Origin: Bradyrhizobium sp. 1
GTDB lineage: Bacteria; Pseudomonadota; Alphaproteobacteria; Rhizobiales; Xanthobacteraceae
Assembly (NCBI RefSeq): GCF_023073315.1
Contig: NZ_JADPJH010000038.1
Location: 124,001 to 188,000 of the forward strand
Direction of reading: 5' to 3'
DNA: 64,000 bases
Part shown: piece by piece, positions 15,919-25,015 of the stretch
How the letters are laid out: each line of letters begins with the position of its first letter
How positions within the stretch are numbered: position 1 is the stretch's first letter
Program-made: the position numbers and the translations under genes
Notes under the pieces: generated by a model
Database searches by the model: none
Seen by the model: only the letters and a program-made list of their open reading frames with translations
What the model was told of the DNA's origin: nothing

Positions 15919-18900
15919 ATGATCAGGGATTTGATGTCGTCACGCCGCTTTGCGCCGCTGTTCTGGGCGCAATTCTTCTCGGCGCTCAATGACAACGTGC
16001 TCAAGAACGCACTCGTCATCATCCTGCTTTACAGTGCCGCGACCGGCCACGGCGATGCCCTGGTGACGGTCGCGGGCGCCGTCTTCATCTTCCCCTATTT
16101 CATCCTGTCCGGGCTCGGCGGCCAGCTCGCCGACAAATACGTCAAATCCGTCGTCGCAAGGCGGCTCAAATTCGCCGAGATCTTTGCTGCGGCCTTTGCC
16201 GCCGCCGGCTTCTTCCTGCATTCGGTGCCGCTGCTGTTCGCAGCGCTCGCACTGTTCGGCATCATCGCCGCCCTGTTCGGCCCCGTGAAATACTCCATGC
16301 TGCCGGACCAGCTCGCGCTCGGCGAGCTCGCGACCGGCAACGCGCTGGTCGAAGGCGCGACCTTCATGGCCATCTTGCTCGGCACTGTCGCCGGTGGCCT
16401 GTTCGTGGCCGGCTCCGCCCATATGGGCTGGGTCGCATCGGCCGTCGTCGTGCTGGCCCTGTTGTCGTGGGCCTTCGCCTCCCGCATTCCGCAAACAACG
16501 CCGTCCGCGCCCGAGCTGCCCGTCGACGCCAATCCCTGGACCTCGACGATCAGCCTGTTGAAGACGCTGCACGCCGACCACCGGCTGTGGGACGGCACCG
16601 TGATCGTCTCCTGGTTCTGGCTGGTCGGCGCCATCGTGCTGTCGCTGCTGCCGGCGCTGGTCAAGGATGTCGTCGGTGGCTCCGAGGGCGTGGTCACGCT
16701 GTGCCTTGCGATCTTCGCGATCGGCATTGCCATCGGCTCGCTGTTCGCCGCCAGCCTCAGCCACGTTCGCCCGAACCTCGCGCTGGTGCCGATCGGCGCG
16801 ATCATCATGGGCTTTGCGGGTCTCGACCTCGCCTGGGCCATCGCCGTGACCAGCAAGGGTCAAGACATCGCCGCGGTTGACTTCGCGACCTCCTTCACCG
16901 GCCTGCGCATGCTGCTCGACTTCGTCGCCTTCGCATTCGGCGGCGGCCTGTTCGTCGTTCCCTCCTTCGCGGCCGTGCAAGCATGGTCGGCTCCGAACGA
17001 GCGCGCCCGCATCATCGCCGCCGGCAACGTGCTGCAGGCCGCCTTCATGGTGGCCGGCTCGCTGTTCGTCGCGCTGTTGCAGGCGGGCGGATTGCATGTC
17101 GGCTGGATCTTCTTCGGCCTCGGCGTCGCCAGCTTCGGCGCGGTCTGGTTCGTGCTGACCAAATGGGGCAAGGAAGGCGTCCGCGATTTCGGCGGACTCT
17201 TGTTCCGCGCCCTGTTCCGCACCGAGATTCGCGGCCTCGAGAATCTGCCGCCTCCGGGCACGCGTATGCTGATCGCGCCCAACCATGTCAGCCTGATCGA
17301 CGGCCCGCTGCTGCACGCCGTGCTGCCAATCGACGCGAGCTTCGCGGTCGATACCGGCATCTCCAAGGCCTGGTGGGCAAAACCGTTCCTGCGTGTGGTC
17401 AAGCACTATACCATGGACCCGAGCAAGCCGCTGGCCGCGCGCGACCTGATCAAGCTCGTCGCCGCAGGCGAACCGGTGGTGATCTTCCCGGAAGGACGCA
17501 TCACCGTCTCCGGATCGCTGATGAAGGTCTATGATGGCACCGCGATGATCGCGGACAAGGCCGACGCCGTGGTCGTGCCCATTCGTATCGAGGGCGCGCA
17601 GCGCTCGCATCTCAGCTATCTCAACGGCAGCCAGGTCAAGCGCTCGTGGTTTCCGCGGGTGACGGTCACCATCCTGCCGCCGGTCAAGCTGCCGGTTGAT
17701 CCCGCGCTGAAGGGCAAGGCGCGCCGCAATGCCGCGGGCGCCGCGCTCCAGGACGTCATGATCGATGCGATGGTCAAGAACGCCATGCTCGATCACACGC
17801 TGTTCGAAGCGCTCGGGCACGCCTATCGCGACCGCGATACCGGCAAGGTCATTGTCGAGGACGCGCTCGGCACCAAGCTGACCTATCGCAAGCTGATCCT
17901 CGGCGCGCAGGTCTTGAGCCGCAAGCTCGAGACCGGCACCGCCGTCGGCGAGAATGTCGGCGTGCTGCTGCCGAATTCCGCGGGCGTCGCCGTCGTCTTC
18001 ATGGCGCTGCAAAACATCGGCCGGGTCCCGGCGATGCTCAACTTCTCCGCCGGCCCGGTCAACGTCCTCGCCGCCATGAAGGCCGCGCAGGTCAAGACCG
18101 TGCTGACTTCAAAAGCCTTCATCGAGAAGGGCAAGCTCGACAAGCTGATGGCCGCGATCTCCGCCGAGGTCCGCGTCGTCTATCTCGAGGACGTTCGCGC
18201 CTCGATCGGCACGGCCGACAAGATCAAAGGCCTGCTCGCCGGCACCGCGCCGCGCGTTATCCGCCAGGCCAACGATCCGGCCGTCGTGCTGTTCACGTCG
18301 GGCTCGGAAGGCACGCCCAAGGGTGTCGTGCTGTCCCACCGCAACATCCTCGCCAACGCCGCGCAGGCGCTGGCAAGGGTCGATGCCAACGCCAACGACA
18401 AGGTGTTCAACGTACTGCCGGTGTTCCACTCGTTCGGGTTAACAGGTGGAATGATGATGCCGTTGCTCGCGGGCATTCCGATCTACATGTACCCCTCGCC
18501 GCTGCACTACCGCATCGTGCCGGAGCTGATCTACCAGACCGGTGCCACCATCCTGTTCGGCACCGACACGTTCCTCAGTGGCTACGCACGCTCGGCGCAT
18601 GCCTACGACTTCCGCACCCTGCGCCTGGTGATCGCCGGCGCCGAGGCGGTCAAGGACCGCACGCGGCAGGTGTTCATGGAGCGTTACGGCATCCGCATTC
18701 TCGAAGGCTACGGCGTGACTGAAACCGCGCCGGTGCTGGCGATGAACACGCCGATGGCCAATCGCCCCGGCACCGTCGGCCGCCTCTCGCCGCTGATGGA
18801 AAGCAAGCTCGAATCGGTCCCCGGCATCGAGGAAGGCGGGCGCCTGTCGGTGCGCGGACCGAACGTCATGCTCGGATACTTACGGGCCGAAAATCCCGGC

Positions 18901-19323
18901 GTGCTCGAGCCGCTCGCCGAGGGCTGGCACGACACTGGCGACATCGTGGCGATCGACCCGGCCGGCTTCATCACGATCAAGGGCCGCGCCAAGCGCTTTG
19001 CCAAGATCGCGGGCGAAATGGTCTCGCTCTCGGCGGTCGAGAACATCGCGACGACACTGTGGCCACAGGCGGCATCGGTCGCCGTGTCGATCCCCGACCA
19101 GCGCAAGGGCGAGCGCATCGTGCTGCTGACCACGGAGAAGAATGCCGAGCGCAGCGCGATGCAGGCCCAGGCCAAGACGATCGGCGCGTCCGAGCTGACC
19201 GTTCCGGCGGCGATCATGGTGATCGACAAGGTTCCGCTGCTGGGCACCGGCAAGACCGACTATGTCACCGCGACGACGATGGCCCGCGAGCAGGCGTCCC
19301 CGCCGGAGCGCGAGGTTGCGTGA
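15919..19323 (+). CDS. aas: Trifunctional MFS flippase - acyltransferase - acyl-ACP synthetase (LplT-Aas fusion)
   Basis: 1134 residues from ATG 15919. Three parts are visible. Residues 1-410 form an MFS transporter of about 12 helices like LplT (LFWAQFFSALNDNVLKNALV). About 430-640 is a PlsC-type 1-acyltransferase with the catalytic HxxxxD in NHVSLIDGPLL and FPEGRITVSG. About 660-1134 is an AMP-forming acyl-ACP synthetase with FTSGSEGTPKGVVLSHRN and GYGVTETAPVLAMN. Together they import 2-acyl lysophospholipids and reacylate them. In E. coli these are two genes, lplT and aas; the fusion is known in other proteobacteria. The downstream lipase-like gene overlaps its stop. Confidence 0.93.
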   Translation: MIRDLMSSRRFAPLFWAQFFSALNDNVLKNALVIILLYSAATGHGDALVTVAGAVFIFPYFILSGLGGQLADKYVKSVVARRLKFAEIFAAAFAAAGFFLHSVPLLFAALALFGIIAALFGPVKYSMLPDQLALGELATGNALVEGATFMAILLGTVAGGLFVAGSAHMGWVASAVVVLALLSWAFASRIPQTTPSAPELPVDANPWTSTISLLKTLHADHRLWDGTVIVSWFWLVGAIVLSLLPALVKDVVGGSEGVVTLCLAIFAIGIAIGSLFAASLSHVRPNLALVPIGAIIMGFAGLDLAWAIAVTSKGQDIAAVDFATSFTGLRMLLDFVAFAFGGGLFVVPSFAAVQAWSAPNERARIIAAGNVLQAAFMVAGSLFVALLQAGGLHVGWIFFGLGVASFGAVWFVLTKWGKEGVRDFGGLLFRALFRTEIRGLENLPPPGTRMLIAPNHVSLIDGPLLHAVLPIDASFAVDTGISKAWWAKPFLRVVKHYTMDPSKPLAARDLIKLVAAGEPVVIFPEGRITVSGSLMKVYDGTAMIADKADAVVVPIRIEGAQRSHLSYLNGSQVKRSWFPRVTVTILPPVKLPVDPALKGKARRNAAGAALQDVMIDAMVKNAMLDHTLFEALGHAYRDRDTGKVIVEDALGTKLTYRKLILGAQVLSRKLETGTAVGENVGVLLPNSAGVAVVFMALQNIGRVPAMLNFSAGPVNVLAAMKAAQVKTVLTSKAFIEKGKLDKLMAAISAEVRVVYLEDVRASIGTADKIKGLLAGTAPRVIRQANDPAVVLFTSGSEGTPKGVVLSHRNILANAAQALARVDANANDKVFNVLPVFHSFGLTGGMMMPLLAGIPIYMYPSPLHYRIVPELIYQTGATILFGTDTFLSGYARSAHAYDFRTLRLVIAGAEAVKDRTRQVFMERYGIRILEGYGVTETAPVLAMNTPMANRPGTVGRLSPLMESKLESVPGIEEGGRLSVRGPNVMLGYLRAENPGVLEPLAEGWHDTGDIVAIDPAGFITIKGRAKRFAKIAGEMVSLSAVENIATTLWPQAASVAVSIPDQRKGERIVLLTTEKNAERSAMQAQAKTIGASELTVPAAIMVIDKVPLLGTGKTDYVTATTMAREQASPPEREVA

Positions 19324-20005
19324 GATCCAACCCATCGCCGTCGCACCGGTGGATACCCGGTGCAACGGCGTGGTTTTGCTTCATGGCATCGGGGTCGGCT
19401 CCTGGACGCTGAAGCGGCTTGAGCGAGCGCTACAAAGCCACGGTTACGCGACGCTGAACCTTGACTACGCCAGTCGCAAGAAGCCGCTCGAAGAGCTTGC
19501 GGACGAGATCCACGCGTCGATCGCCGCCTTCGCGGAGCAGTGCGATGGCACGATCCACTTTGTCGCCCACTCCATGGGCGGGCTGCTCGCGCGGGTCTAT
19601 ATTTCGAGGCATCGCCCCGCGCGGCTCGGCCGTGCCGTCATGCTGGGCACGCCCAATGGCGGAAGCGAGGTCGCCGATCTGCTGAAGGATTTTTCGATTT
19701 ATCGCGCTGCATTTGGCCCGGCCGGCCAGCAGCTTACGACCGCTCAAGCGCCCGTGCTCATCGACCTGCCGTCGCCCGATTACGCGATCGGCATCATCGC
19801 GGGATGCCGCACCATCGCGCCGATCGCGTCAGCTTTCGTCCTGCCGCGCCCCAATGACGGACGGGTCTCAGTCACGAGCGCAAAACTGCCCGACATGGCC
19901 GACCATATCGTGGTGAAAGCGTCCCATACCGGACTGCCACGCCACACCGTCGCGATCGAGCAGACCATCGCGTTCCTGCACGACGGTCGCTTTCGGGCTA
20001 TCTGA
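19316..20005 (+). CDS. Alpha/beta-fold lipase-like hydrolase
   Basis: About 229 residues if TTG 19316 is the start, which overlaps the aas stop by 8 bases after a GCGAGG site; GTG 19349 is an alternative. It shows the lipase pattern: oxyanion strand GVVLLHGIGVGSW, nucleophile elbow HFVAHSMGGLLARVY (Ser in HSMGG), an Asp-containing C-terminal loop and a His in HTGLPRHTVAIE. There is no signal peptide, so it is likely cytoplasmic or membrane-associated. Coupling to the lysophospholipid reacylation gene suggests work in phospholipid turnover (inference). Confidence 0.75.
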   Translation: MREIQPIAVAPVDTRCNGVVLLHGIGVGSWTLKRLERALQSHGYATLNLDYASRKKPLEELADEIHASIAAFAEQCDGTIHFVAHSMGGLLARVYISRHRPARLGRAVMLGTPNGGSEVADLLKDFSIYRAAFGPAGQQLTTAQAPVLIDLPSPDYAIGIIAGCRTIAPIASAFVLPRPNDGRVSVTSAKLPDMADHIVVKASHTGLPRHTVAIEQTIAFLHDGRFRAI

Positions 20006-20008
20006 CTC

Positions 20009-21115
20009 TCAAGACCCGGCTTCGCTGCGCCGCTCCTGCGCGTAGCGCACCAGCGCCGCGAAGCGATAGATGCCGTGCACGAATTTGCCGTAGGGCATGG
20101 TGATGAACAGCGCGAACACCGCGCCGAGATGCAGCGCCAGCAGCGGCCCCATCGCAGATGTCTCGCGCAGGAGCAGAAGCAGCATGCCGGTGACACCGGT
20201 CAGGAACAGCATGGCGATGAAGCCGACATCCATGCCGTAGCGGTTCTCGTCGAGCAGCTCAGGCGCGCGGCGCGACTTTGCGATGAACAGCCCAATGGGG
20301 CCGACGATGAGGCCGATCCCACCGAGCGTGCCGAGCACCACGGGCAGGTCCCACCACGGGTACGGCGCCTCGCGTCCGAGGAGATAGTGATACAGCGTCG
20401 CCACCGATGTCGCGGCGAAGCACAGCAGGAAGCCGTAGAACGTCAAATGGTGGTACAACTTTCGCCGGTCGGTCGGCTTGTCGTCCTCATTGTAGCAGCC
20501 GACGCCGCCGCCATGGAGATAGCGCAGCTCGCCGGCATCGCGCATCGCCTGGAAGATGGAGCCGCCGTCCGCGCGGCCACCGATCGGCGTACCGATGTCG
20601 CGCCAGAAGGCACGCACGCTCATGACCAGCGCGAGGATCGCAAAGAGGAAGGCGGCGCTGAACAAAGCCGCCATCGCGTTATGCGGCATCAGTTTGTAGA
20701 ACGCACCGGGGCCGGTGTGCACACCGAACAATACGTTGCGGTCGTTCAGGGCGGCGAAGCCGAGGATGAAGGCCGCCATGCTGAGCGCGGCGACGATGCT
20801 GATGACAAGCCCGTTGCGCGCGAAGGCGCCGGACAGCGCCAGCGGCCAGGCATAGGCCGCATAGGATTCAGCGCGCGCAACCGCCAGCGTCTTCGGGACG
20901 TTGACGTTGAATTCGTGCGGCGGCGAGAACTGGCAATCGACGTAGCAGGCACCGCAGGAATGGCAGAGGTTGGCGAGATAGTTGAGGTCGCCATCGGAGA
21001 AGGCACGGCGCATCTCCATGGCAGGAAACACTGCGCAAAGACCCTCGCAGTAGCGGCAGGAATTGCAGACCGTCATCAGACGGTCGGCTTCGTCCAAAAT
21101 TTGGGTTCCGTGCAT
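20009..21115 (-). CDS. tcuB: TcuB/CobZ-like Fe-S and heme membrane protein of tricarballylate-type oxidation
   Basis: 368 residues. The N-terminus carries two ferredoxin-like clusters, CNSCRYCEGLCAVFP and CHSCGACYVDCQFSPPHE, followed by six or so hydrophobic helices (about 95-350) with conserved His residues, such as YHHLTFYGFLLCF, that could hold heme. In Salmonella TcuB reoxidises the flavin of TcuA and passes electrons to the quinone pool. It is third in the operon tcuA-esterase-tcuB and starts 4 bases after the esterase stop. It ends just beside the convergent lipase gene. Confidence 0.88.
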   Translation of the reverse strand: MHGTQILDEADRLMTVCNSCRYCEGLCAVFPAMEMRRAFSDGDLNYLANLCHSCGACYVDCQFSPPHEFNVNVPKTLAVARAESYAAYAWPLALSGAFARNGLVISIVAALSMAAFILGFAALNDRNVLFGVHTGPGAFYKLMPHNAMAALFSAAFLFAILALVMSVRAFWRDIGTPIGGRADGGSIFQAMRDAGELRYLHGGGVGCYNEDDKPTDRRKLYHHLTFYGFLLCFAATSVATLYHYLLGREAPYPWWDLPVVLGTLGGIGLIVGPIGLFIAKSRRAPELLDENRYGMDVGFIAMLFLTGVTGMLLLLLRETSAMGPLLALHLGAVFALFITMPYGKFVHGIYRFAALVRYAQERRSEAGS

Positions 21116-21119
21116 GGCT

Positions 21120-22148
21120 TTACTTCGTCAGACCTTTGCCCTCGAGCCATTTCTGGATCAGGGCCGCGACCTCGAGGTTGTTCTTGTCCATCATCACCAA
21201 ATGCGAATTGCCCTTGATGCCGGCCTGCGGGAGGTCGACGATGTCGACGCTGCCCCCGGCCGCCTTGATGGCGTCGGCAAAAGCAATGCCGTTGGCCCGG
21301 ATCTTGGGCCAGCGTGAATCGCGCTCGATATAATCGCCATAGATGATGAGCGTCGGAATGTTCTTCAGCACATCCGCTTTGGCGGGATCGCCGATGCCGG
21401 CGGGCTCGATCGCAATCAGCGCCTTGACTTTGTCGGGCCGGGCTTGCGCGACCTTGAAGCCGAAGCTGCCGGCCTGGCTGTGGAACAGGATCACCGAGGG
21501 GCCGACGCGATCGATCTCGGCGATATAGGCGGCGACGGTCGCATCGTCAGTCGTGGTCCAGCGCGGCACGTTCTGCTTGACGAAATTCTCGTAGCCCTCG
21601 ACGGGAAACTGGTTGCCCGGCAGTACCTTCCGTTTGGCGGGATCAGGATCGTAGGAATTCGGCCCATCGCCGATGCGGAAGCGCTCGAACGGATTGGCCG
21701 TGGTGAGGAAGACCGGCTCGCTCTTGAAGATATCTGGATATTGCGCCCACCCCGCGCGTCCGCGCTCCACCGCGTCGGAATTGTAAACCGCCCACCCCTT
21801 GCGCAAGAAATAATTGAGCCAGCCTTCGCGTCCGTCAGGCGTGGTCTCGTAGGTGACGCCGGTCAGTCCGCCGCCATGCCACATCAACAGCGGATAGGCG
21901 CCCTTCTCGTTGGCCGGCAGGAAATATTGCACGTACATCTGCTCGACCTGATAGGTGCCGTTGGGATCGACCTTGGCCGGCACGCCGCCAGGCGCGAACA
22001 CGACCTCCCTCACCGGCTTGCCGGAGATTTCGACAAGGCGGCCGCCGACATGGAACGAGCCCATGTCGCGCAGGCTGATCGGCTCGGCGGCGCGGGCAAG
22101 GCCGACCATCAGCAGCGCCGCGATCGAAGCAATGGCAATGCGTGACAT
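21120..22148 (-). CDS. Secreted alpha/beta-hydrolase (esterase) within the tcu operon
   Basis: 342 residues from ATG 22148, which has AGGAGG four bases upstream. A signal peptide (MSRIAIASIAALLMVGLARA) predicts a periplasmic enzyme. The fold motifs are MWHGGGLTGVTYE, the nucleophile elbow in ILFHSQAGSFGFKVA (Ser in HSQAG) and a C-terminal GNSHLVMMDKNNLEVA holding the catalytic His. It resembles the family of esterases annotated only as alpha/beta hydrolases in rhizobia. Its place between tcuA and tcuB, where no such gene stands in the Salmonella operon, suggests it frees an acid from an ester before oxidation (inference). Confidence 0.82.
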   Translation of the reverse strand: MSRIAIASIAALLMVGLARAAEPISLRDMGSFHVGGRLVEISGKPVREVVFAPGGVPAKVDPNGTYQVEQMYVQYFLPANEKGAYPLLMWHGGGLTGVTYETTPDGREGWLNYFLRKGWAVYNSDAVERGRAGWAQYPDIFKSEPVFLTTANPFERFRIGDGPNSYDPDPAKRKVLPGNQFPVEGYENFVKQNVPRWTTTDDATVAAYIAEIDRVGPSVILFHSQAGSFGFKVAQARPDKVKALIAIEPAGIGDPAKADVLKNIPTLIIYGDYIERDSRWPKIRANGIAFADAIKAAGGSVDIVDLPQAGIKGNSHLVMMDKNNLEVAALIQKWLEGKGLTK

Positions 22149-22188
22149 GGTTCCTCCTGGCGTCATTTCTTCATTCTGGTTCTTGATT

Positions 22189-23580
22189 CTAATTCTTGGC
22201 GTGGCGTGCCGCTTCCCGCCCCGCGATGCGTCCGAACACGCTGCCGATGGTCATGCCCATGCCGGCGGCATAACCCTTGCCGAGCACGTTGCCGGCCATG
22301 ATCTCGCCGGCCGCAAACATGTTGGCCGAGGACTTGCCGTCCGCCATCAGCAGCCGCGCTTCCTTGTTCACGCGCGTGCCGAGATAGGTGAAGGTAATGC
22401 CGGGCCGCACCGGATAGGCAAGATAAGGCGGCGTCTCGATGCGGCGTGCCCAATGAGTCTTCTGCGGCGTGATGCCTTCGGTGCGGCAGTCGTCCAGAAT
22501 GGTGTGATCGAAGGTGCCGGGCTGCACCGCCGCGTTGAACTCGGTGAGGGTTCTCTCCAGGGCAGCCGGATCGAGCTCGAGCTTGCCGGCGAGTTCGGCA
22601 ATCGTCTGCCCGGCAATCGGCGGAAACAGCGTCGGCATAAAACTCGTGACGACGGTGGAATCGAAGATGATGTAGGCGATCTGGTCGGGCTGCGCTGCCA
22701 CCAGCCGGCCCCAGATCGCGTAGCGCTTCGGCCAGATATCCTCGCCCTCGTCATAGAAGCGCTGTGAATGCTTGTTGACGACGATGCCGAACACGACGGA
22801 GTCATGGCGGGTGATGATGCCGCCGTCGAATTTCGGCGCCCGCGCATCGATCGCCACCGCGTGGCACTGGGTGGGATCGCCGACCTCCTGGACACCCTTG
22901 GCGAGCAGCATCTTCAGGATCGAGCCACGATTATAGGGCGTGCCGCGGATCAGGAAGTTATCCGCCGCCTCGCCCCAATATTGCTTCAGCCATTCGATGT
23001 TGGCCTCGAACCCGCCGGCCGCGGCAACCAGCGACGTCGCGCGGATCTCGGTCTCGCCATTGATCGGCCGCTTGAGGCGCGCGGCGAGGAACATGCCGTC
23101 CTCGATCACGAGGTCGGTGACCTCGGCGTCGTATTCGACCTCGACGCCAAGATTCTCAGCGGTGAGATAGAGCGCGTTCAGCATCGCGCGGCCGCCGCCG
23201 AGGAAGAAGGAGTTGGTGCGGCCGAGGCTCAGCGTGCCGCCGAGCGAGGGTTGCCAGCGTACGCCCTGCTCCACGATCCAGTTCAAGATGTCCTTGGATT
23301 CGCGGATCATGTGGCGGGCGAGCACCTCGTCGGTCTGCCCCCCGGTGACGCGCAGCAGATCCTCCCAGAACTCCTCTTCGGTGTAGGGGCCGGTGAGGAT
23401 TTCGGTGGCGGCGTCATGGGCGCAGCGCATGTTGCGAGTGTGGCGGGTGTTGCCGCCGCGATAGAATTTCGGCGCGCCTTCGAGCACGAGCACCGAGGCA
23501 CCGCCGCGCCGGGCGCTGATCGCCGCGCACAACGCCGCGTTGCCGCCCCCGATCACCAGCACGTCGTATTTGCTGCTCAT
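22189..23580 (-). CDS. tcuA: FAD-dependent tricarballylate dehydrogenase-like protein
   Basis: 463 residues from ATG 23580, placed just before the dinucleotide fold VLVIGGGNAALCAAISARRGG. It belongs to the fumarate reductase/succinate dehydrogenase flavoprotein superfamily: GNTRHTRNMRCAHD, LVAAAGGFEANIEWL, the late substrate motif PPYLAYPVRPGITFTYLG and the C-terminal FAD patch FAAGEIMAGNVLGKGYAAG. TcuA converts tricarballylate to cis-aconitate in Salmonella; with an esterase in the operon the true substrate here may differ. A GntR gene diverges from it. Confidence 0.88.
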   Translation of the reverse strand: MSSKYDVLVIGGGNAALCAAISARRGGASVLVLEGAPKFYRGGNTRHTRNMRCAHDAATEILTGPYTEEEFWEDLLRVTGGQTDEVLARHMIRESKDILNWIVEQGVRWQPSLGGTLSLGRTNSFFLGGGRAMLNALYLTAENLGVEVEYDAEVTDLVIEDGMFLAARLKRPINGETEIRATSLVAAAGGFEANIEWLKQYWGEAADNFLIRGTPYNRGSILKMLLAKGVQEVGDPTQCHAVAIDARAPKFDGGIITRHDSVVFGIVVNKHSQRFYDEGEDIWPKRYAIWGRLVAAQPDQIAYIIFDSTVVTSFMPTLFPPIAGQTIAELAGKLELDPAALERTLTEFNAAVQPGTFDHTILDDCRTEGITPQKTHWARRIETPPYLAYPVRPGITFTYLGTRVNKEARLLMADGKSSANMFAAGEIMAGNVLGKGYAAGMGMTIGSVFGRIAGREAARHAKN

Positions 23581-23661
23581 GCCGTCTGCCCGATGCGACG
23601 AAGTTAGAGACATTCTTCTCGCCAACGGCCCCGGTCAACCCCACATGGCCATTGCGTACTT

Positions 23662-23681
23662 TTGTATACAAAGATATACAA
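23662..23681. promoter_or_regulatory. GntR-type operator in the tcu divergent region
   Basis: TTGTATA-N6-TATACAA is a perfect inverted repeat between tcuA (start 23580) and the GntR gene (start 23732). GTATAC-centred sites of this sort are usual for FCD-type GntR regulators, so the neighbour is the likely binder. Confidence 0.6.
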
Positions 23682-23731
23682 TGCCCGTGCAAGCGGCATC
23701 TCTGCATGGGCAGGATGCGCATTGAGGGACC

Positions 23732-24415
23732 ATGGCCAGACGCCCGGCAAAGACAGGTGGATCAATCGCGCGTGGCGCGGGTGTTGCACTGGGCGAAGCA
23801 GTGTTCCGCTCGCTCTGCGAGGCCCTCCAGGCCGGCAGCTACCGCGCCGGCGACCGTCTCCGTGAAGAAGAGGTCGCACAGCGGCTGAAGGTCAGTCGGA
23901 CGCCGGTTCGCGAAGCTCTCGGGCGCCTCGCGGCGCGCGGCTTCGTCGAGCCCGCCGGTGGCCGCGGCCTGATCGTGCGCGACCTCGACATCTCAGAGGT
24001 GCTCGAGCTCTACGCCATGCGCGAGATCATGGAAGGCGCCGCCGCGCGCCTCGCCGCCGGGCACGCCTCGGCGCCCGAGGTCGACGCACTCAGAGATATC
24101 GAGCAGGCCTTCGTCGAGGCGCCCGCGACCGACGCTTCCGAGATGGCGAAGCTCAACCGCGCCTTCCACGAGGCGATCTGCCGCGCCGCGCGAAACCGCT
24201 ATCTCGACAATGCCTCGCGCGAATTGCAGGACTGGATCGCCCTGCTCGGCCCGACCACCTTCACCGTAACCGGCCGCCCCTCGACCAGCCACGCCGAGCA
24301 CCAGGCCATCATCGACGCCATCGCCGCGCGCGACGGCGACAAGGCCGAGCAGCTCGCGCGCGTGCATATTCGCGAAGCGCTGCGCTGCCGGCTAAAACTT
24401 TTGCAGAAGCAGTAG
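23732..24415 (+). CDS. GntR-family regulator, FCD subfamily
   Basis: 227 residues. An N-terminal winged helix (SYRAGDRLREEEVAQRLKVS, RTPVREALGRLAARGFVE) is followed by an all-helical FCD ligand domain with its metal-binding pattern (DASEMAKLNRAFHEAICRAA and HQAIIDAIAARD). FCD regulators usually sense small organic acids. Divergence from the tcu operon with an operator in between makes it the likely repressor. In Salmonella the tcu genes are controlled by a LysR protein instead, so this is a different solution. It converges on the ybaK-like gene. Confidence 0.9.
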   Translation: MARRPAKTGGSIARGAGVALGEAVFRSLCEALQAGSYRAGDRLREEEVAQRLKVSRTPVREALGRLAARGFVEPAGGRGLIVRDLDISEVLELYAMREIMEGAAARLAAGHASAPEVDALRDIEQAFVEAPATDASEMAKLNRAFHEAICRAARNRYLDNASRELQDWIALLGPTTFTVTGRPSTSHAEHQAIIDAIAARDGDKAEQLARVHIREALRCRLKLLQKQ

Positions 24416-24428
24416 CAGAGCGCGGCGA

Positions 24429-24902
24429 TCAGGCGACCAATTCCGCGGCAACCGCCTTCAACACATCCCGTACATCGGTCGGCCTGAGCCGCACCTGCAA
24501 TCCGCGCTGGCCGCCATTGACATACACATGGCCATGCGCGAGCGCGCTCTGCTCGATCACGGTGCCGACCTGCTTGCGCTGCCCGAACGGGCTGATGCCC
24601 CCGACCTTGTAGCCGGTGACGCGCTCGGCCTCCGGCGGCTTCATCATCTGAGCGGACTTGCCGCCGGCTGCAGCGGCGAGCTTCTTCATCGAGACTTCCT
24701 GGTCGGACGGCACGATCACGCAGACCGGCTTGCCGTCGACCAGCGCCATCAGCGTCTTCAAGACGCGCGCGGGGTCTTCGCCGAGTGCGGCGGCGGCCTG
24801 GAGCCCGATGCTCCCGGCGTCAGGATCGTAGTCATAGGTGCGGATGGTGAAGGCAACACCGGCGGCTTCAAGCGCGCGCGTGGCGGGAGTGACTTTGGAC
24901 AT
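24429..24902 (-). CDS. ybaK: Cys-tRNA(Pro)/Cys-tRNA(Cys) deacylase, YbaK family
   Basis: 157 residues, the family length. YbaK proteins hydrolyse Cys mischarged on tRNA-Pro. Motifs: RTYDYDPDAGSIGLQAAAAL, VLKTLMALVDGKPVCVIVP with the conserved Lys, and KVGGISPFGQRKQVGTVIE containing the GGISP signature. It lies downstream of fdsA on the same strand but separated by a palindromic repeat, so it probably has its own expression. Confidence 0.92.
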   Translation of the reverse strand: MSKVTPATRALEAAGVAFTIRTYDYDPDAGSIGLQAAAALGEDPARVLKTLMALVDGKPVCVIVPSDQEVSMKKLAAAAGGKSAQMMKPPEAERVTGYKVGGISPFGQRKQVGTVIEQSALAHGHVYVNGGQRGLQVRLRPTDVRDVLKAVAAELVA

Positions 24903-24918
24903 GGGCGATATGTACCAC

Positions 24919-25003
24919 CGTCATTGCGAGGAGCGAAGCGACGAAGCAATCCAGAGTCTTTCCGCGGAAACAGCCTGGATTGCTCGCTTCGCTCGCAATG
25001 ACG
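24919..25003. repeat. Intergenic palindromic repeat, family B, copy 1
   Basis: An 85-bp hairpin bounded by CGTCATTGCGAG and its complement CTCGCAATGACG, with inner arms related to CGAAGCAATCCAG. A second copy is at 34250-34329. Related elements are frequent between Bradyrhizobium genes (general knowledge). Confidence 0.85.
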
Positions 25004-25015
25004 ATGGAGCCGGCC

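Noticed and set aside
15940..18012. 690-codon antisense frame over the MFS-acyltransferase gene
   Set aside because: Extremely Arg/Gln/Glu/Asp-rich mirror translation with no hydrophobic segments or known domain.
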